From assembly GCA_036365455.1 (NCBI GenBank), contig JAWQUS010000022.1:7688001-7752000 (forward strand): a DNA stretch of 64,000 bases, given 5' to 3'. The first letter of the stretch is position 1. Each line of letters starts with the position of its first letter. Below the pieces are notes generated by a model. It was not told the origin of the DNA, did no database searches, and worked only from the letters and a program-made list of their open reading frames with translations. This document shows positions 51,870 through 63,700 of this stretch, piece after piece. Both the position numbers and the translations under genes were made by a program. This stretch comes from Macrosoma leucophasiata. Taxonomy: Eukaryota; Arthropoda; Insecta; Lepidoptera; Hedylidae.

Positions 51870-52050
51870 GTCTCGGTAGAATAAAATCTGATAATACTAT
51901 TGACGATCTTCAATAGTATCGACACTACCGATAGTATCTAACTTTGATAGTCGCTGTGCTATCAATACTATCGATAGCACAGCGACTCGATATTCTCACT
52001 ATTGCGAACTATTGCCACACTATCGATAGACTATCGATAGTAGCATATCA
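51870..52050. repeat. ATCGATAG-rich cluster with hairpin
   Basis: Many ACTATCGATAG motifs. Arms AGTCGCTGTGCTAT (51949-51962) and their complement (51974-51987) form a hairpin. Confidence 0.8.
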
Positions 52051-53240
52051 AGCGTCATCACTAGTCACAACAAAATTAAGGCTTCATTTTTATCTAAAAG
52101 GTCAGGATGTCAATAAAATAAATTAGCAAAGAACAATTACGACTTTCCACACATTAAAATACCTGTAATTTTATTTATCAACAATTACATCTTGGGCTTC
52201 CCTATTATAGTAATGTCTAGCTGTTAAAAAAATGTGCTATTTTTTTTTTGGGATTAAACGAGAAACTATAATAAAAATCTGACATACAAAATATTTTTGA
52301 AAGGGTCCTAAACGGAGGTGAAAGCGTAATCAGACATGTCAGAAGGGATGTTATTGAACGGAATCAAAATACAATTTAAAATATGTTTAGCTTCTAAAAT
52401 AGAAAAGTGTGTATGTCAGCCCTGACTCACAACGGGAGTTTAGTGATCTATACTAGATGACTAGTGATCTCCTTACTCCTTACTCGGTGTGCGTAAGGAG
52501 ATCACTAGTGTGCGGCCGAGTGAAACACGTCCGCTTGGTCGCAGCCACAGAGTACTTTAATACATACTGAAATAGAGACCAATTTTCAAGATCAAAGAAA
52601 GCAACAGCTCACTTACGCCGTCTGGGGGCTCGTTTTGGAACTACAACCTAAGTTCAATAGCTCGTGCGTAGCTATTCCATTCCAAATATATTATTTTAGG
52701 CCGCTTTCTGTATATCTATCTGTGACGTGCATTCCACACATCTCAACTCGATGGAAAATCACCGAAAACGCTTAAAAAACACTGTTTTTAAGCAACAAAT
52801 AATAAAACATACGACGCAAATGCAGGATGTACCAGATTACATCTCAGAAAAATATGAATGAACATTATTGAGACAAATATGCGCGCCATCTGTTGGTACG
52901 TGTTAGCAACGTTCACTTGCCCTTACATTGATATGATTGCCATCGAATTAGTACTAAGTTTTTACAACCTGGTCGCAGCTCTCGTGGCGCAATGGTGCGT
53001 AACGCGTCAACATATGTGTTACACTTGATTTAACTCCTCAAAAAATTTACGTACTGAGTCTTAAAAATTAAATAATAACTAAGAGACACGAAGTTTATTA
53101 AGACAAATAGTTACATCTAATTACAAGTTCATTATAATTATACAATAATAAATTGTGTTAAAATATAGGAATCAAATCATTTTTTTATCTTTTTTCACTC
53201 TATTAACAACTCAACACCAAGTCAAATAAATAATACCTTT
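52051..53240. other. Intergenic stretch, no gene seen
   Basis: AT-rich. It holds a 17-bp perfect hairpin (ACTAGTGATCTCCTTAC at 52460-52476, partner 52493-52509) and a short tRNA-Arg-like 5' piece at 52977-53010. Nothing else supported. Confidence 0.4.
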
Positions 53241-53249
53241 ACTATTAAT

Positions 53250-53395
53250 GGGGCTGTTCAGAAAAATTAAGATCTTACAAAAATTCGGCTGAATTTTTTT
53301 ATATTTCTTGTAAATTAAGACAAAATGGCCGTTTCTAAATTTGTGCTGACAAAATTACAATGTTTAGTAAGATCTTAATTTTTCTGAACACACCC
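53250..53395. mobile_element. MITE with TGTTCAGAAAAATTAAGATC ends
   Basis: About 146 bp: GGGGCTGTTCAGAAAAATTA and its complement ending TCTGAACACACCC. Flanks share AAT. No ORF. Confidence 0.78.
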
Positions 53396-54660
53396 AATAT
53401 CATGTCCGTTTTATTTCTTTAAGTATATTTAAATGTATTTGCACCTATTTTTAAGCTATCTTTTGCATAAAGATATATTTGAAACTTCTGTCGGAAGTGA
53501 AAAATCAACTTTTATAATATGTATTATATGCTAAACTTTGCATACAAATCAGTGTCGATTAAAAGCACATGTTCCATAAACCTCATACATACATTTTTTA
53601 AATTAAAAAACCATAACCATGATAACGTAGTCCAAGATTTAAATCGGTTTACCCAATTTGTATGAACAACCATACATTTTTTTCTTTGGCACGCAAAAGT
53701 ATATAAATCATAATTATATGTATAAACGAAAAAAAATTACATCGATAGGATGTTAGTAATACTGAAAAAAAAAAAATACTCCACAGTTTTGTACCGACTG
53801 AACAATTTTGAGGTAATTTAAAAAAATCCGGCAAAATGCGTCAAATTGTAATTTTCAAAAATTATCTCATAAGAGATACAAATAATAATGTAAAGAAGTG
53901 TAACTAAGACAAAAAACGGTTCCACGTAAAGAGACACACCATAGGATAAGAACCATGCTTTATATTTTTTGAAAATATAGACACATTAATAATACATTCA
54001 AGCATTATAGTAAGAGAGATACTGAACCCTTTGGCCCTGTAAGGCTAGAAATATTTGTAGGGATGAATCATAACACGCTAAATACAAAAACCATCGCCTG
54101 GCAAGGATCAACCCGTCACGTCACCTAGATTTCTGATGGGAAAAGTTTCTTCCGTATTTTAGATCTGGCTCGATTGCGACTATTTAATTTTATGTTGGAT
54201 CTTATTTACTGTAAATGAGCGACTCAATCGTCTATCAATAGCAGGCTAATTGATGTACAATTTACATTACATGATACGCTCGATACATAATTTATTGAAT
54301 TCGTCGTAACCAATTCATCGTCCTGGAAAACACACTTCCGTTGTCATGGAAACACCACTACAAATATAAGACGCAAAAATTATGGTCGCAAAACTATGGT
54401 TGCCAGATCTGAAATGTGGAAGTAACTTTTCTCATCAGAAATCCAGATGACGTGACGGGCTGATCCTTGCCAGGCGATGGTTATCGCACTTAGGATATTA
54501 TGACTCATCTCTACAAAATTTTCTAGGCTTACAGGCGTTCCGATACTCTAAGGGTTCATTAGCTCTTGGACCATTATCACTTTATGTATACAATGATACA
54601 TTCAGCAAAATATGAATATATTAATATAGGTCTTCCAAGCCACCTCAAATAAATGTTGTC
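53396..54660. other. Intergenic stretch, no gene seen
   Basis: AT-rich. Inverted similarity between ATCGCCTGGCAAGGATCA (54092) and TGATCCTTGCCAGGCGAT (54460), and between GCCCTGTAAGGCTAGAAA and TTTCTAGGCTTACAGGCG, marks a 550-bp foldback at about 54005-54555. Confidence 0.55.
54005..54555. mobile_element. Foldback/MITE with long inverted ends
   Basis: The left arm has GAACCCTTTGGCCCTGTAAG, CACGTCACCTAGATTTCTGA and the first half of AAAGTTTCTTCC-type sequence. The right arm repeats these as an imperfect complement. The centre includes CTGGAAAACACACTTCCG. No ORF. Confidence 0.65.
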
Positions 54661-54669
54661 AATTTATTT

Positions 54670-55370
54670 CAGGGATGTTAGGGAGCTCCGTAATCGCAAC
54701 CGAAACTATCGGATATCCGATATAAAAAATATCCGTAACCGCAACCGAAATTATCGGATATCCGATATTAAAAAAATATCCGAAACCGAAATAAAACGGA
54801 TAATATCGGATAGAGACGTCAGACAAGCCACGCACGGACTTTTGCGTCATTTATTAACAACTGTTGTAGTCTTAACATATTCGTAATTAACTTGTGGGCA
54901 ATTTTACATTCACGAAATTTGTATTTCACTTTTGAAATTCCTTAAAAATTTAATAATAACCGACATTTTTTTTTATGACATTAAGTTGACAGACAAGCAG
55001 ACGGGCCACCTGATGGTAAGTGGTCACCGTCGCCTATGGACATTTGCAACACCAGGGGAGTTGCCAACGCGCTGCCAGCCCTGAAGGACTCTTTTGACGC
55101 CATTTTTGAAGAACCCCATATTGTAGCACCGAGGGAACACCTCAGAGGGAAGTTCGTTCCACAATTTACACGTTCTGGGCAGAAACGAACGAGAAAACCG
55201 CACCGTTGAGCACTGCCAGGTGTCCAGTCGTTACTTACGGACGTCAGACATTATCCGTTACTAACGGATAAGCCGAAATAATTTCATATCTCTATCCGTA
55301 TCCGATATAATAATCATTTCTATATCCGTATCCAATCCGTATCCTAAATTCCATATCCATAACATCCCTG
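54670..55370. mobile_element. hAT-like element (CAGGGATGTTA ends) with nested LINE
   Basis: Inverted ends CAGGGATGTTA and TAACATCCCTG. Subterminal repeats CGGATATCCGATAT are abundant on both sides. A LINE C-terminal fragment interrupts it. The 8-bp flanks agree at 6 of 8 positions. ORFs here are repeat artefacts. Confidence 0.75.
54974..55233 (-). mobile_element. Jockey/CR1-like LINE C-terminal fragment
   Basis: Complement of the FLPRTCKLWNELPSEVF region; ends ATGACATTAAGTTGACAGAC on the plus strand. Nested in the CAGGGATG element. Confidence 0.8.
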
Positions 55371-55649
55371 CTTTATTAATTAATCGAAGAAAGTATAATA
55401 ATTAAACTTATTAACAAAGGCTCCATTACTCTAGATTAGACTCAATATTCGTGTCATTACTCGCATATAGAGCATACTCAAAGCACTACCAAAGATATGT
55501 CTAGTCGGTCACATCGGTGCCTTATTTGTATAGGTGTAAAGTCCAATTTGCAGTGTTTTTTGATGACCGAAAACTTGTTCGATAGTACAAATGCAAAATA
55601 TAGATTTGACTCTATAATATCAAAGATGATTATAGTGCCAAGAAATATT

Positions 55650-55725
55650 GCGCATCGAGCTTAAGGAAAAAGCCAATCGGCTAGTTTCGACTTCGTAGAG
55701 CGTTATCTCTGTTGCACACTGCATA
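55650..55725. mobile_element. MITE family N, half copy
   Basis: AATCGGCTAGTTTCGACTTC and GTAGAGCGTTATCTCTG. Confidence 0.65.
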
Positions 55726-56199
55726 AAAGCGGAAATCTCCTTTCTAAGGTACATGTGCAAAATTTCTTACTGGGGACTGTACCGATAAGTAAAACGTCAT
55801 CCCGTCAATTAAAATCAAGATCCGTCTAATTTTTGTATAAGCTGAGCAAACTCTTTATTCTAGATTATGCTCAGGTTTACCTAATTTTTAGTGGCAAGTC
55901 ACATCCGAGTTCGATTTGACTAAAAATGAACTAACATTGGTTTTATTGAAAATATACCAAGTAATTAATAGTAGTAATATAACTAAGTCAGAACAAGATT
56001 ATAAATTGTTTGATATAAAGAAATAGCTTCGAAGAAACCTTATTATATATATATAATTTGTATCCATAAGATGGACGTTTGTAAAATTTAAATTTCTGCA
56101 TTACTATAACCAAAGCGCCTAGTCAGAGTTTCACGAGATGATTCGAATTACTTCACCGTCGCGTCAATCGATAAAACAGATACGTCATCGTGTTTTTTT

Positions 56200-56575
56200 T
56201 TTAATTATGGCATCGCAATTTCGCATCATGCCAGTGTCAAGTAAAACGATATTTCGTATTTATATAAGCATCGTAAAAGTCAGTTTAATACAGTCAGTCA
56301 ATTATTTACTAAGTATGTCAGTCAAGTGAGTTACAGACAAGTTATTCGAGTAAAGCGATGGCTACTTTACCAGAGCATTTACAATGAAGTTTTGGAGGCA
56401 ACCTGAAAGGTCGTGTTTTCGCACTGTTATTCTATTTCACTATACACCAGCACTGTAATAAGCCTATATCAAACAAAATGCCACCAACTTTATTCAATAT
56501 AACTTAAAAATACACCAAGAAAATGAAATAAAATAAGAGCACCATACGCCTCTTTCAAGGTTCCCGCCAAAACTC
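56200..56575 (+). repeat. Unclassified repeat K (copy 2)
   Basis: See 33375-33735: CGAGTAAAGCGATGGCTACT and GGTTCCCGCCAAAACTCC shared in the same order. Confidence 0.55.
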
Positions 56576-56664
56576 CTTCATCGTGTTTATACAGCTCACA
56601 AATTTATTTCCAATGTTATCACTAGATGGCGCTGATTCAATGCCATGCAAAATGTAATTACACA

Positions 56665-56875
56665 TTGACTTTGGTGGAGAGACTTCGGATAATGTCGGCT
56701 CTGTAGAGGGTTGTCTCTTTCGCACACAACCTATGTGACGTTTGTCGACCATTTTGATCAAGTTTTGACCAATACCGGACTACCAGTGCTTACGTAGAAG
56801 TGTGCAGCAGAGATAACGCTCTACGAAGTCGAAACTAGCCGATTGTCTCCCAAGCTCGACGTGCATTATTTACTG
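56665..56875. mobile_element. MITE family N (copy 2)
   Basis: GAGACTTCGGATAATGTCGG to CTACGAAGTCGAAACTAGCC. Confidence 0.7.
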
Positions 56876-57369
56876 ACGTATATTTTTAAGACTGTATCTT
56901 AAGGCATTCCACATATTTCGAATATATACTAAAACTCCAACTAAGCCCGATTTTGGGCCTTTTTTACTAATACTACATATTTCTTGGTGAAATAAATTCA
57001 GCATGAACCTATGAACAAATCATTGGAAAGAAATGTACCTTAGAAATCCATGGCGATTTGAGCCGTCAGTTGAAGTTGACAGACAAAGCGCTTTGCAAAT
57101 TCAACTTTTGAACTATTTTGTCGTGTAACAATACCTAAGTGTATCGAAGAAGGAAGGATCCTCCAACCAGACGAGTTGATAGCTTCTAGAGGGCCGCGGC
57201 CCAACGATTAAGGCAAGTAGTATATTGGGCAACTCTTGCGAAAACCATGTATGTGCGATGCAACTCGGTCATACGCCATCTACCGTACTAGACAAGTACT
57301 TTGTGTTACTTCAGTGTTCTACTAGATGGCACCTTAAGAAGTGAAATCTATACTAGGTATTTTTTTTTA

Positions 57370-57540
57370 ATTAAATGAAAGTGGTGAACAAGCGTGCAGT
57401 TCACATTGATGTTAAGTGATATCTGCCGCCTATAGACACCCTCACAAAGACAAAGAAAGTGTGGGTGCCTACAGGCTGCAGTCATCACTAACATCATTGT
57501 GAACTGCAAGCTTGTTTGCCACATACATTACATTAAAAAA
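57370..57540. repeat. Two family C fragments, head to head
   Basis: 57370-57450 plus (GTGGTGAACAAGCGTGCAGT) and 57455-57540 minus (ending ACATTAAAAAAATC) form an imperfect hairpin just downstream of the Pex19 stop, so possibly in its 3' UTR. Confidence 0.7.
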
Positions 57541-57674
57541 ATCTGGGTATTAAGGTAAAACAGTTCTTCCCATTAACATATTCGTAGGTCTAAACTGAAT
57601 ATTTTCTAGAAATTTCTTGTGATTGTCAACATCCTATCTGTATTGGTTCTATATACAATTAGCACCATTCAATA

Positions 57675-57782
57675 CTACATAAGACAACATTGGGAAGGGT
57701 CCTGGGTTGGGGCGACGAACCCTTGAGGGGGGGTGCCTATGTCCCCCACCAGTTCTGTGGGGGGTTGGCCCAGGTCTTGCAT
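57675..57782 (-). CDS. Pex19: Pex19 last exon with CaaX box (108 nt)
   Basis: After a pyrimidine tract and CAG acceptor the minus strand reads MQDLGQPPTELVGDIG, a proline- and glutamine-containing linker, and a terminal CCLM before a TAG stop at 57677-57675. CaaX with terminal Met predicts farnesylation, as known for Pex19. The reading frame runs through a 7-C run, so it depends on that count being right. The exon is 3.1 kb from the previous one, and an antisense ORF covers it. Confidence 0.9.
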   Translation of the reverse strand: MQDLGQPPTELVGDIGTPPQGFVAPTQDPSQCCLM

Positions 57783-60700
57783 CTGAAAGAAAATTATATC
57801 TTACAGAATATTAGAAAAAAAACCCTTTATATCAAAGAAAGTAAAAAAAGGAATGTAAGAAAAACACATTAGGGGGGAGTGGGATTTGCGACATAATAAA
57901 AAGCGGCCAAGTGCGAGTCGGATACACATATTCACAGGGTTCCTGTATCAAATAAAGAAGTTCTAGTTGTAAGGTTTTCAAAAATTTTTTTTTTTTAATT
58001 TTAAAATAGATATAAGAATAGATAGATTTTAGAATAGATAGTTATCAAATTAACTTATTCCCGAAACTAAAATTTTGAAAATAAAAGAAACAGTAGTCCA
58101 TTACCTACAGATTAAAGAAAAACCTATGATATTAAGGGTAACACAGTTAAAGGAGATCCGCCACTTTGTATGGGGCATTGGTACTTAATTGTACAACAAT
58201 AATACTTTCACGTCTTTAGACATTAGTTCATATACTACTATTTAAAACATATTTGACTTCGTTGACGAATTGGGTTCGTGAGATACAGCAATTTAAAAAA
58301 TGTATGAATGAATTGAAATAAAACTATTTTTACGGATTTATCTCGCGTATATTAAACTAAAATGATTTTTAAAATCCATATAAAAAGATTAATCAGTATT
58401 TAAGACCCATCAAAAGTAATATTCCATTACAAAATTCTGGCATTTATAAATTAGATTGTGATTGTGGACTCTCATATATTGGTCAAACGAAGAAAGCTGT
58501 ATCCACCCGCGTTAAAGAGCACATTGCTGATGTCAAAAACCGAAGAACAGGGAGGTCTGCAGTCTGTGAACACATAGCGGATAAGCCGAACCATTACATC
58601 CGGTTTGATAAAATTCAAATACTCGCTAGAGAACACAAACCCATTCCACGAATGGTACGCGAGGCTATTGAAATTAAAAAACACCCAAATTTCAATAGAG
58701 AAGATGGATGGCGATTATCAACATCATGGGATCCCATACTTAGCAAGATTAAATCCCAGCCGCAGCAGTCTGCAAGACCTCAAGATACCATAAGTAATTA
58801 TTGTGTTAATTCTGAACGCTACGCAAGGCGTTTACGAAATCGATGGAGGTAGCTACATATAATTTTTTTTCAAACTTCTGTCAGACAAATGTCACCTCAG
58901 TCTGCCCGGGACCACGGAAGCTGAAAAGCGACCGAAACGTCGGGTTGATTTTAAAAATCATTTTAGTTTAATATACGCGAGATAAATCCGTAAAAATAGT
59001 TTTATTTCAATGAGTGTAGCTCGCGAAAACCTAAGAACATATCATGTATGAATGAAGTCGTTTTTCCGCCATATTTTTTTATTTTCGTACTTATAGGCGC
59101 TAATTAAAAATTGGCGGTTTGTAGATTGCTAGAAGAAAGTGACTTTTACAATAAATAATCACGCTTGTATCTACAAATACATATGAATGCTTTTAAATAG
59201 CATTTCACTGTACACCGAGCACTTTTTTTGGCAAACGCCAGTCTACTTTTGCAGATTATAATAAACTGTTTACAGAAAAACTAACAAACACAAGATCAAC
59301 TGAACAGAAACATCTAGCACAGCCTACGTAATCCAAATCGCAAGAGCACTCGAAATCCGTTTCAACAAGCACAAAAACAAGCCAGTAGTCAATAACACAC
59401 AGAAGTCACAGAACGCCAACAGTATCCAACCAAACGAGCAGTAGCAAATGAATGACGTCAAACGTCAGTCTTCAATGACGTGACAGGCATGAGGTGACAT
59501 AACAAAGCGTCAAAAAGTGATGTGTCAACATAGGCGGCTGTCACAAAATATCGATGTTTAAGAATATCGATTCATTGATCGAATGGGTCACTTAGGCTTT
59601 TGTGTTGATTTTAAAACCTAAATGAATGTATTTCAATAAATCGTCATCTAATTGTTGGCACCTTAATGAAATCTAACGTGTTTTTTCACTTATTTTTCTA
59701 TTTATTATGCAACCGATTTTTTTTTTTAATATGTTTAATCGATACTTTCTGATACAATAATTATATCCTACGCCATTACATTTCGTTACGTTCCGTTCAA
59801 CGGCATCATAAGTGTAAAAAGTACAGATTTTTTCAAAAACTGTTTGAAATACTTTTCCGGCGGGTTTCAGTATAATATTATACTGAAAAATATACACCTT
59901 TATGCGCACAAATTTTATGTAAAGTGTTTGTTCATGTACAATCTATGTACCATTTTGGCTGATCTCCTTTTCATTGGAATCCTTTGAACGCAAATCCGAC
60001 TCGCACATGGCCGGTTTTTAGATTTGAAACGATAACCGACATTCTACTAATATAGTTTATTAAATTTAGTTTTATCTTAGTGACATTCTTGATTACATTT
60101 TTTTAGTTTGTTAATTAACACGTAAGTATATCAATGCTTATAAAATAATCGTGGCAACCCTTGACACATCCCACAGCTGGGCACGAGTCTCTCCCCACTT
60201 TGGGGGAAGGCTTAGCTACTCCTCCACGCTGCTCCAATGCGGGTTGGTGGAGATACGGGTTAGTGGCCAACCCACTGCCGGATGTTTTCAAACCGCCCAT
60301 AAGGCCTCCGGCAAGATATAGCGACTGCTATCTATCGATAGCAACCGGGACCGACGGCTTATCGCGCATTTCAATTTGCCACTAGCGGTCACCCATCACA
60401 CACCCGACCGCGCCCATGTCGCTCAACCGAGTAGATCGCTTCCGATCTAGACCAGCCGCAGATCTATGCACGCTTCGCAATTTATTAATTTGTTTTGTAT
60501 TGTTCAGCTATGCTTGTCATCTTAAACGAATAAATAAAGAATCATGGCAAGTTTCATACATTGATTTGTACAAAAAAAGTTAGAAAAAGGTACAAGGTAA
60601 AACGGATTAGAAATATTATCTAGGGAACCTAAAGAACATCTTCTGGTATTTAAAATATTTTTAAATCACCGGAATAAAAATCGTCTTTCCTAACAACAGC

Positions 60701-63700
60701 AGAAGCACTGCATATTAAAGTTCAATTTCAAACTTTTTATTCCGGAGAGTTAAAAATATTTTAAGTATCAGGAAATGCTGTTTAGGTTCACTGGATAATA
60801 TTTTCATGCTGTTTTAATGTGTACCTTTTTTTTCATTTTTTCAGTACAAATCTTGCCATGATCCTTTCTGATTCTGATGAAAAGGCTACATACCTTCTGC
60901 ATCAGCTCGAGAACAACCTCGAATCTCTTTCTCTTAACATCATCAGGATCGGACTCCTGTTCAGGTTCCAATTCCGCGCAGACTTGCTCCATTAGCTTCT
61001 GCTGTTTCTCAAACCTGGTGAGATTATTTCATCATTATTATCATAAAAAAGTGACTAAGGGCAGAGAATATGTAATAATACTACGTATAGAATGGACACT
61101 TCGACGTCCCGCCCGATTTCCCCGCCTCACCCAACCCCTTCCCCTCTTATGGGCTACGGTTGGCATTCTTACTGGTGGTAGAACTCCAGTGACGGAGCTC
61201 GCGGGCGTAGGCACCACCGCATTACCTGATTTACTTGCCGCTAAATGGTAGTGTTCAGCACTATCGTGTTCCGGTCAGGTGGTAATGTACGGCCCTGTAA
61301 TTTCCGGCACAGAGGCATAATACCTTAGGCCTCAGGAGTGGTAACGCATTTGCATTTTGACCTCGGTCTTTGTGTGGGTGTCTATAGGCTGCAGTCATCA
61401 CTTAATATCAATTAAAACTGCATGCTAGTTTGCCACTTCCATTACATAAAAAAAAATAATAAAGGACCTACGCCCGCGAGCTCCGTCACAGGGGCTCTAC
61501 CAGTAAAAAAAATTCTTTTTTAAAGAAAAAATGGAAAGAAAAATATGCCTTCAGGCGAGGCTCGAAATCGCGACCTACTGGGAATCTAGTCCAGCCGCTC
61601 TTCCAATTGAGCTACTGAAGCCCTGCCCGATTTGTCAAATCTTTCCTTCACATCTATTGCATTGCTTTATGGTAGCAGTAGCGCCATCTATTGCCAACTA
61701 TGCTAGTTAGGCAACCGATGTAATAGACTTTTCAGTTTATTGAATATCGTAAAGAAGTCGCTTTTACCCTTAATAATTGTTTTATATTATTTCGCATTAA
61801 CACATGCTTGTGAAATATATATTCCCAGTAGGTCGCGAGTTCGAGCCTCGCCTGAAGTCAAAATTTTTCTTTCCATTTTTCTATAAAAAATAAAATATAT
61901 TTCACAAGCATGTGTTAATGCGAAATAATATAAAACAATTATTAAGGGTAAAAGCGACTTCTTTAAAAGCGATATTCAATAAACTGAAAAGTCTATTATA
62001 TCGGTTGCCTAACTAGCATAGTTGGTAATAGATGGCGCTGCTGCTACCATAAAGCAATGCAATAGATGTGAAGGAAAGATTTGACAAATCGGGCAGGGCT
62101 TCAGTAGCTCAATTGGAAGAGCGGCTGGACTAGATTCCCAGTAGGTCGCGAGTTCGAACCTCGGCTGAAGTCAAATTTTTCTTTCCATTTTTCTTTAAAA
62201 AATAAAATATATTTCACAAGCCTGTGTTAGTGCGAAATAATATAAAACAAGTAAAAAAATTCACTCACATGTGTTATTGCGAACAAATAAAATATAACAA
62301 TTATCATTAATTTCCTATCTTTAAAATCATTATAAATCCTTACCTTTCGTACTCGCTAGCTTCAATTTTCCCTTTGTTCTCAGCTAACCAAGTCGGATAC
62401 TTCTCCACGAGTTCCTTAAGGGATGGATATAGGACCTCTTTGGATAGAAGCGACTGCATCATCCCTTGCATGAAGGGCACGAACATGTTGCCTTCCTGGA
62501 TGGTATTAAAAGTATTATATCATTACAAATACGTTTTTTTTTTTTTGTAATAAAAGTGGCATACAAGCATGCTGTTCACATTGATGTTAAGTGATGACTG
62601 CAGCCTATAGACACCCACACAATGACCAGAGGTCAAAATGCAGATGCGTTACCACTCCTGAGGCCTAAGGTGTTATGCCTCTGTGCCGGAAATTACAGGG
62701 CCGTACATTACCACCTGACCGGAACACGATAGTGCTGAACACTACCATTTAGCGGCAAGTATATTAGGTAATGCAGTGGTGCCTACGCCCGCGAGCTCCG
62801 TCACTGGAGCTCTACCACCAGTAAGCCACCACCACCTTTAGGTAGCAGGTAGACGTTTAACATTTTCACAGAATATCAAGTTGTATATTACTGCTGAACT
62901 GTTTGACATGGTGCCACCGTCTCTTATCCTACACCGTACTACCCGCCGAAGAGAGAAGTTCCACCCTCACCGACTGGACACCTGGCAGTGCTCAACGGTG
63001 CGGTTTGCACGTTCGTTCCTGCCCAGAACGTGTAAATTGTGGAACGAACTTCCCTCCGAGGCGTTTCCTGGGTGCTACAATATGGGGCTCTTCAATAATG
63101 GCAACCCATTATACGTCCCACTGCTGGGCACGAGTCTCTCCCCTTATTGGGGGGAGGGATGGAGCTTACTCCACCACGCTGCTCCAATGCGGATTGGTGG
63201 AGATACGGGTTAGTGGCCAACCCGCTGTCGGATGTTTTCAAACCGCCCATAAGGCCTCCGACAAGGTTTAACGACTGCTATCTATCGATAGCAACCGGCA
63301 CCGACGGCTTCACGTGCCCTCCGAAGTACGGAAACGCGCATTTTAATTTGCCACTAGCGGTCACCCATCACACTACCCGACCGCGCCCGTAATGCTTAAC
63401 CGAGGAGATCGCTTAAGTTCTACACCAGCCGCTGGGCCATGCACGCTTCAAAAATGGATCACTTCACTCTGTGATGTCATACAGTGATACAATTTTATGG
63501 CCCGTTTTGAGTCATTTCACTACTCGCAACGTTTTGAAACATTATATATTAACTATCACTTATTGACTATATGTTTCTAAGACAAATAGTATTTATTCAT
63601 TCAAGGCTTTTTAGAAAATCAATTAAAATAAACTAGTCAACAACCCTATTGTCCAAGGATGAACATACCTGACCCCCTTCTCCCAAGTTGAAATTATTGA

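Larger units (their letters stand above)
57897..60019. mobile_element. 2.1-kb TIR-bounded repeat containing a Penelope element
   Basis: The left end AAAAGCGGCCAAGTGCGAGTCGG (in part) is matched by the complement of the right end (AAAACCGGCCATGTGCGAGT). This end sequence occurs alone at 46303. The Penelope copy at 58312-59011 lies inside. It occupies most of the last Pex19 intron. Confidence 0.65.

Noticed and set aside
52977..53010. tRNA-Arg-like piece (GTGGCGCAATGG, AACGCGTC)
   Set aside because: Only the 5' third resembles a tRNA; no T-arm follows.
54653..54886. ORF with repeated RNRNYRISDIK
   Set aside because: Translation of CGGATATCC subterminal repeats of a hAT-like element.
57690..57872. 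Plus-strand ORF over the Pex19 last exon
   Set aside because: Its sequence is the antisense shadow of a clear Pex19 exon with acceptor, conserved motif and CaaX end; the ORF itself has no recognisable domain.
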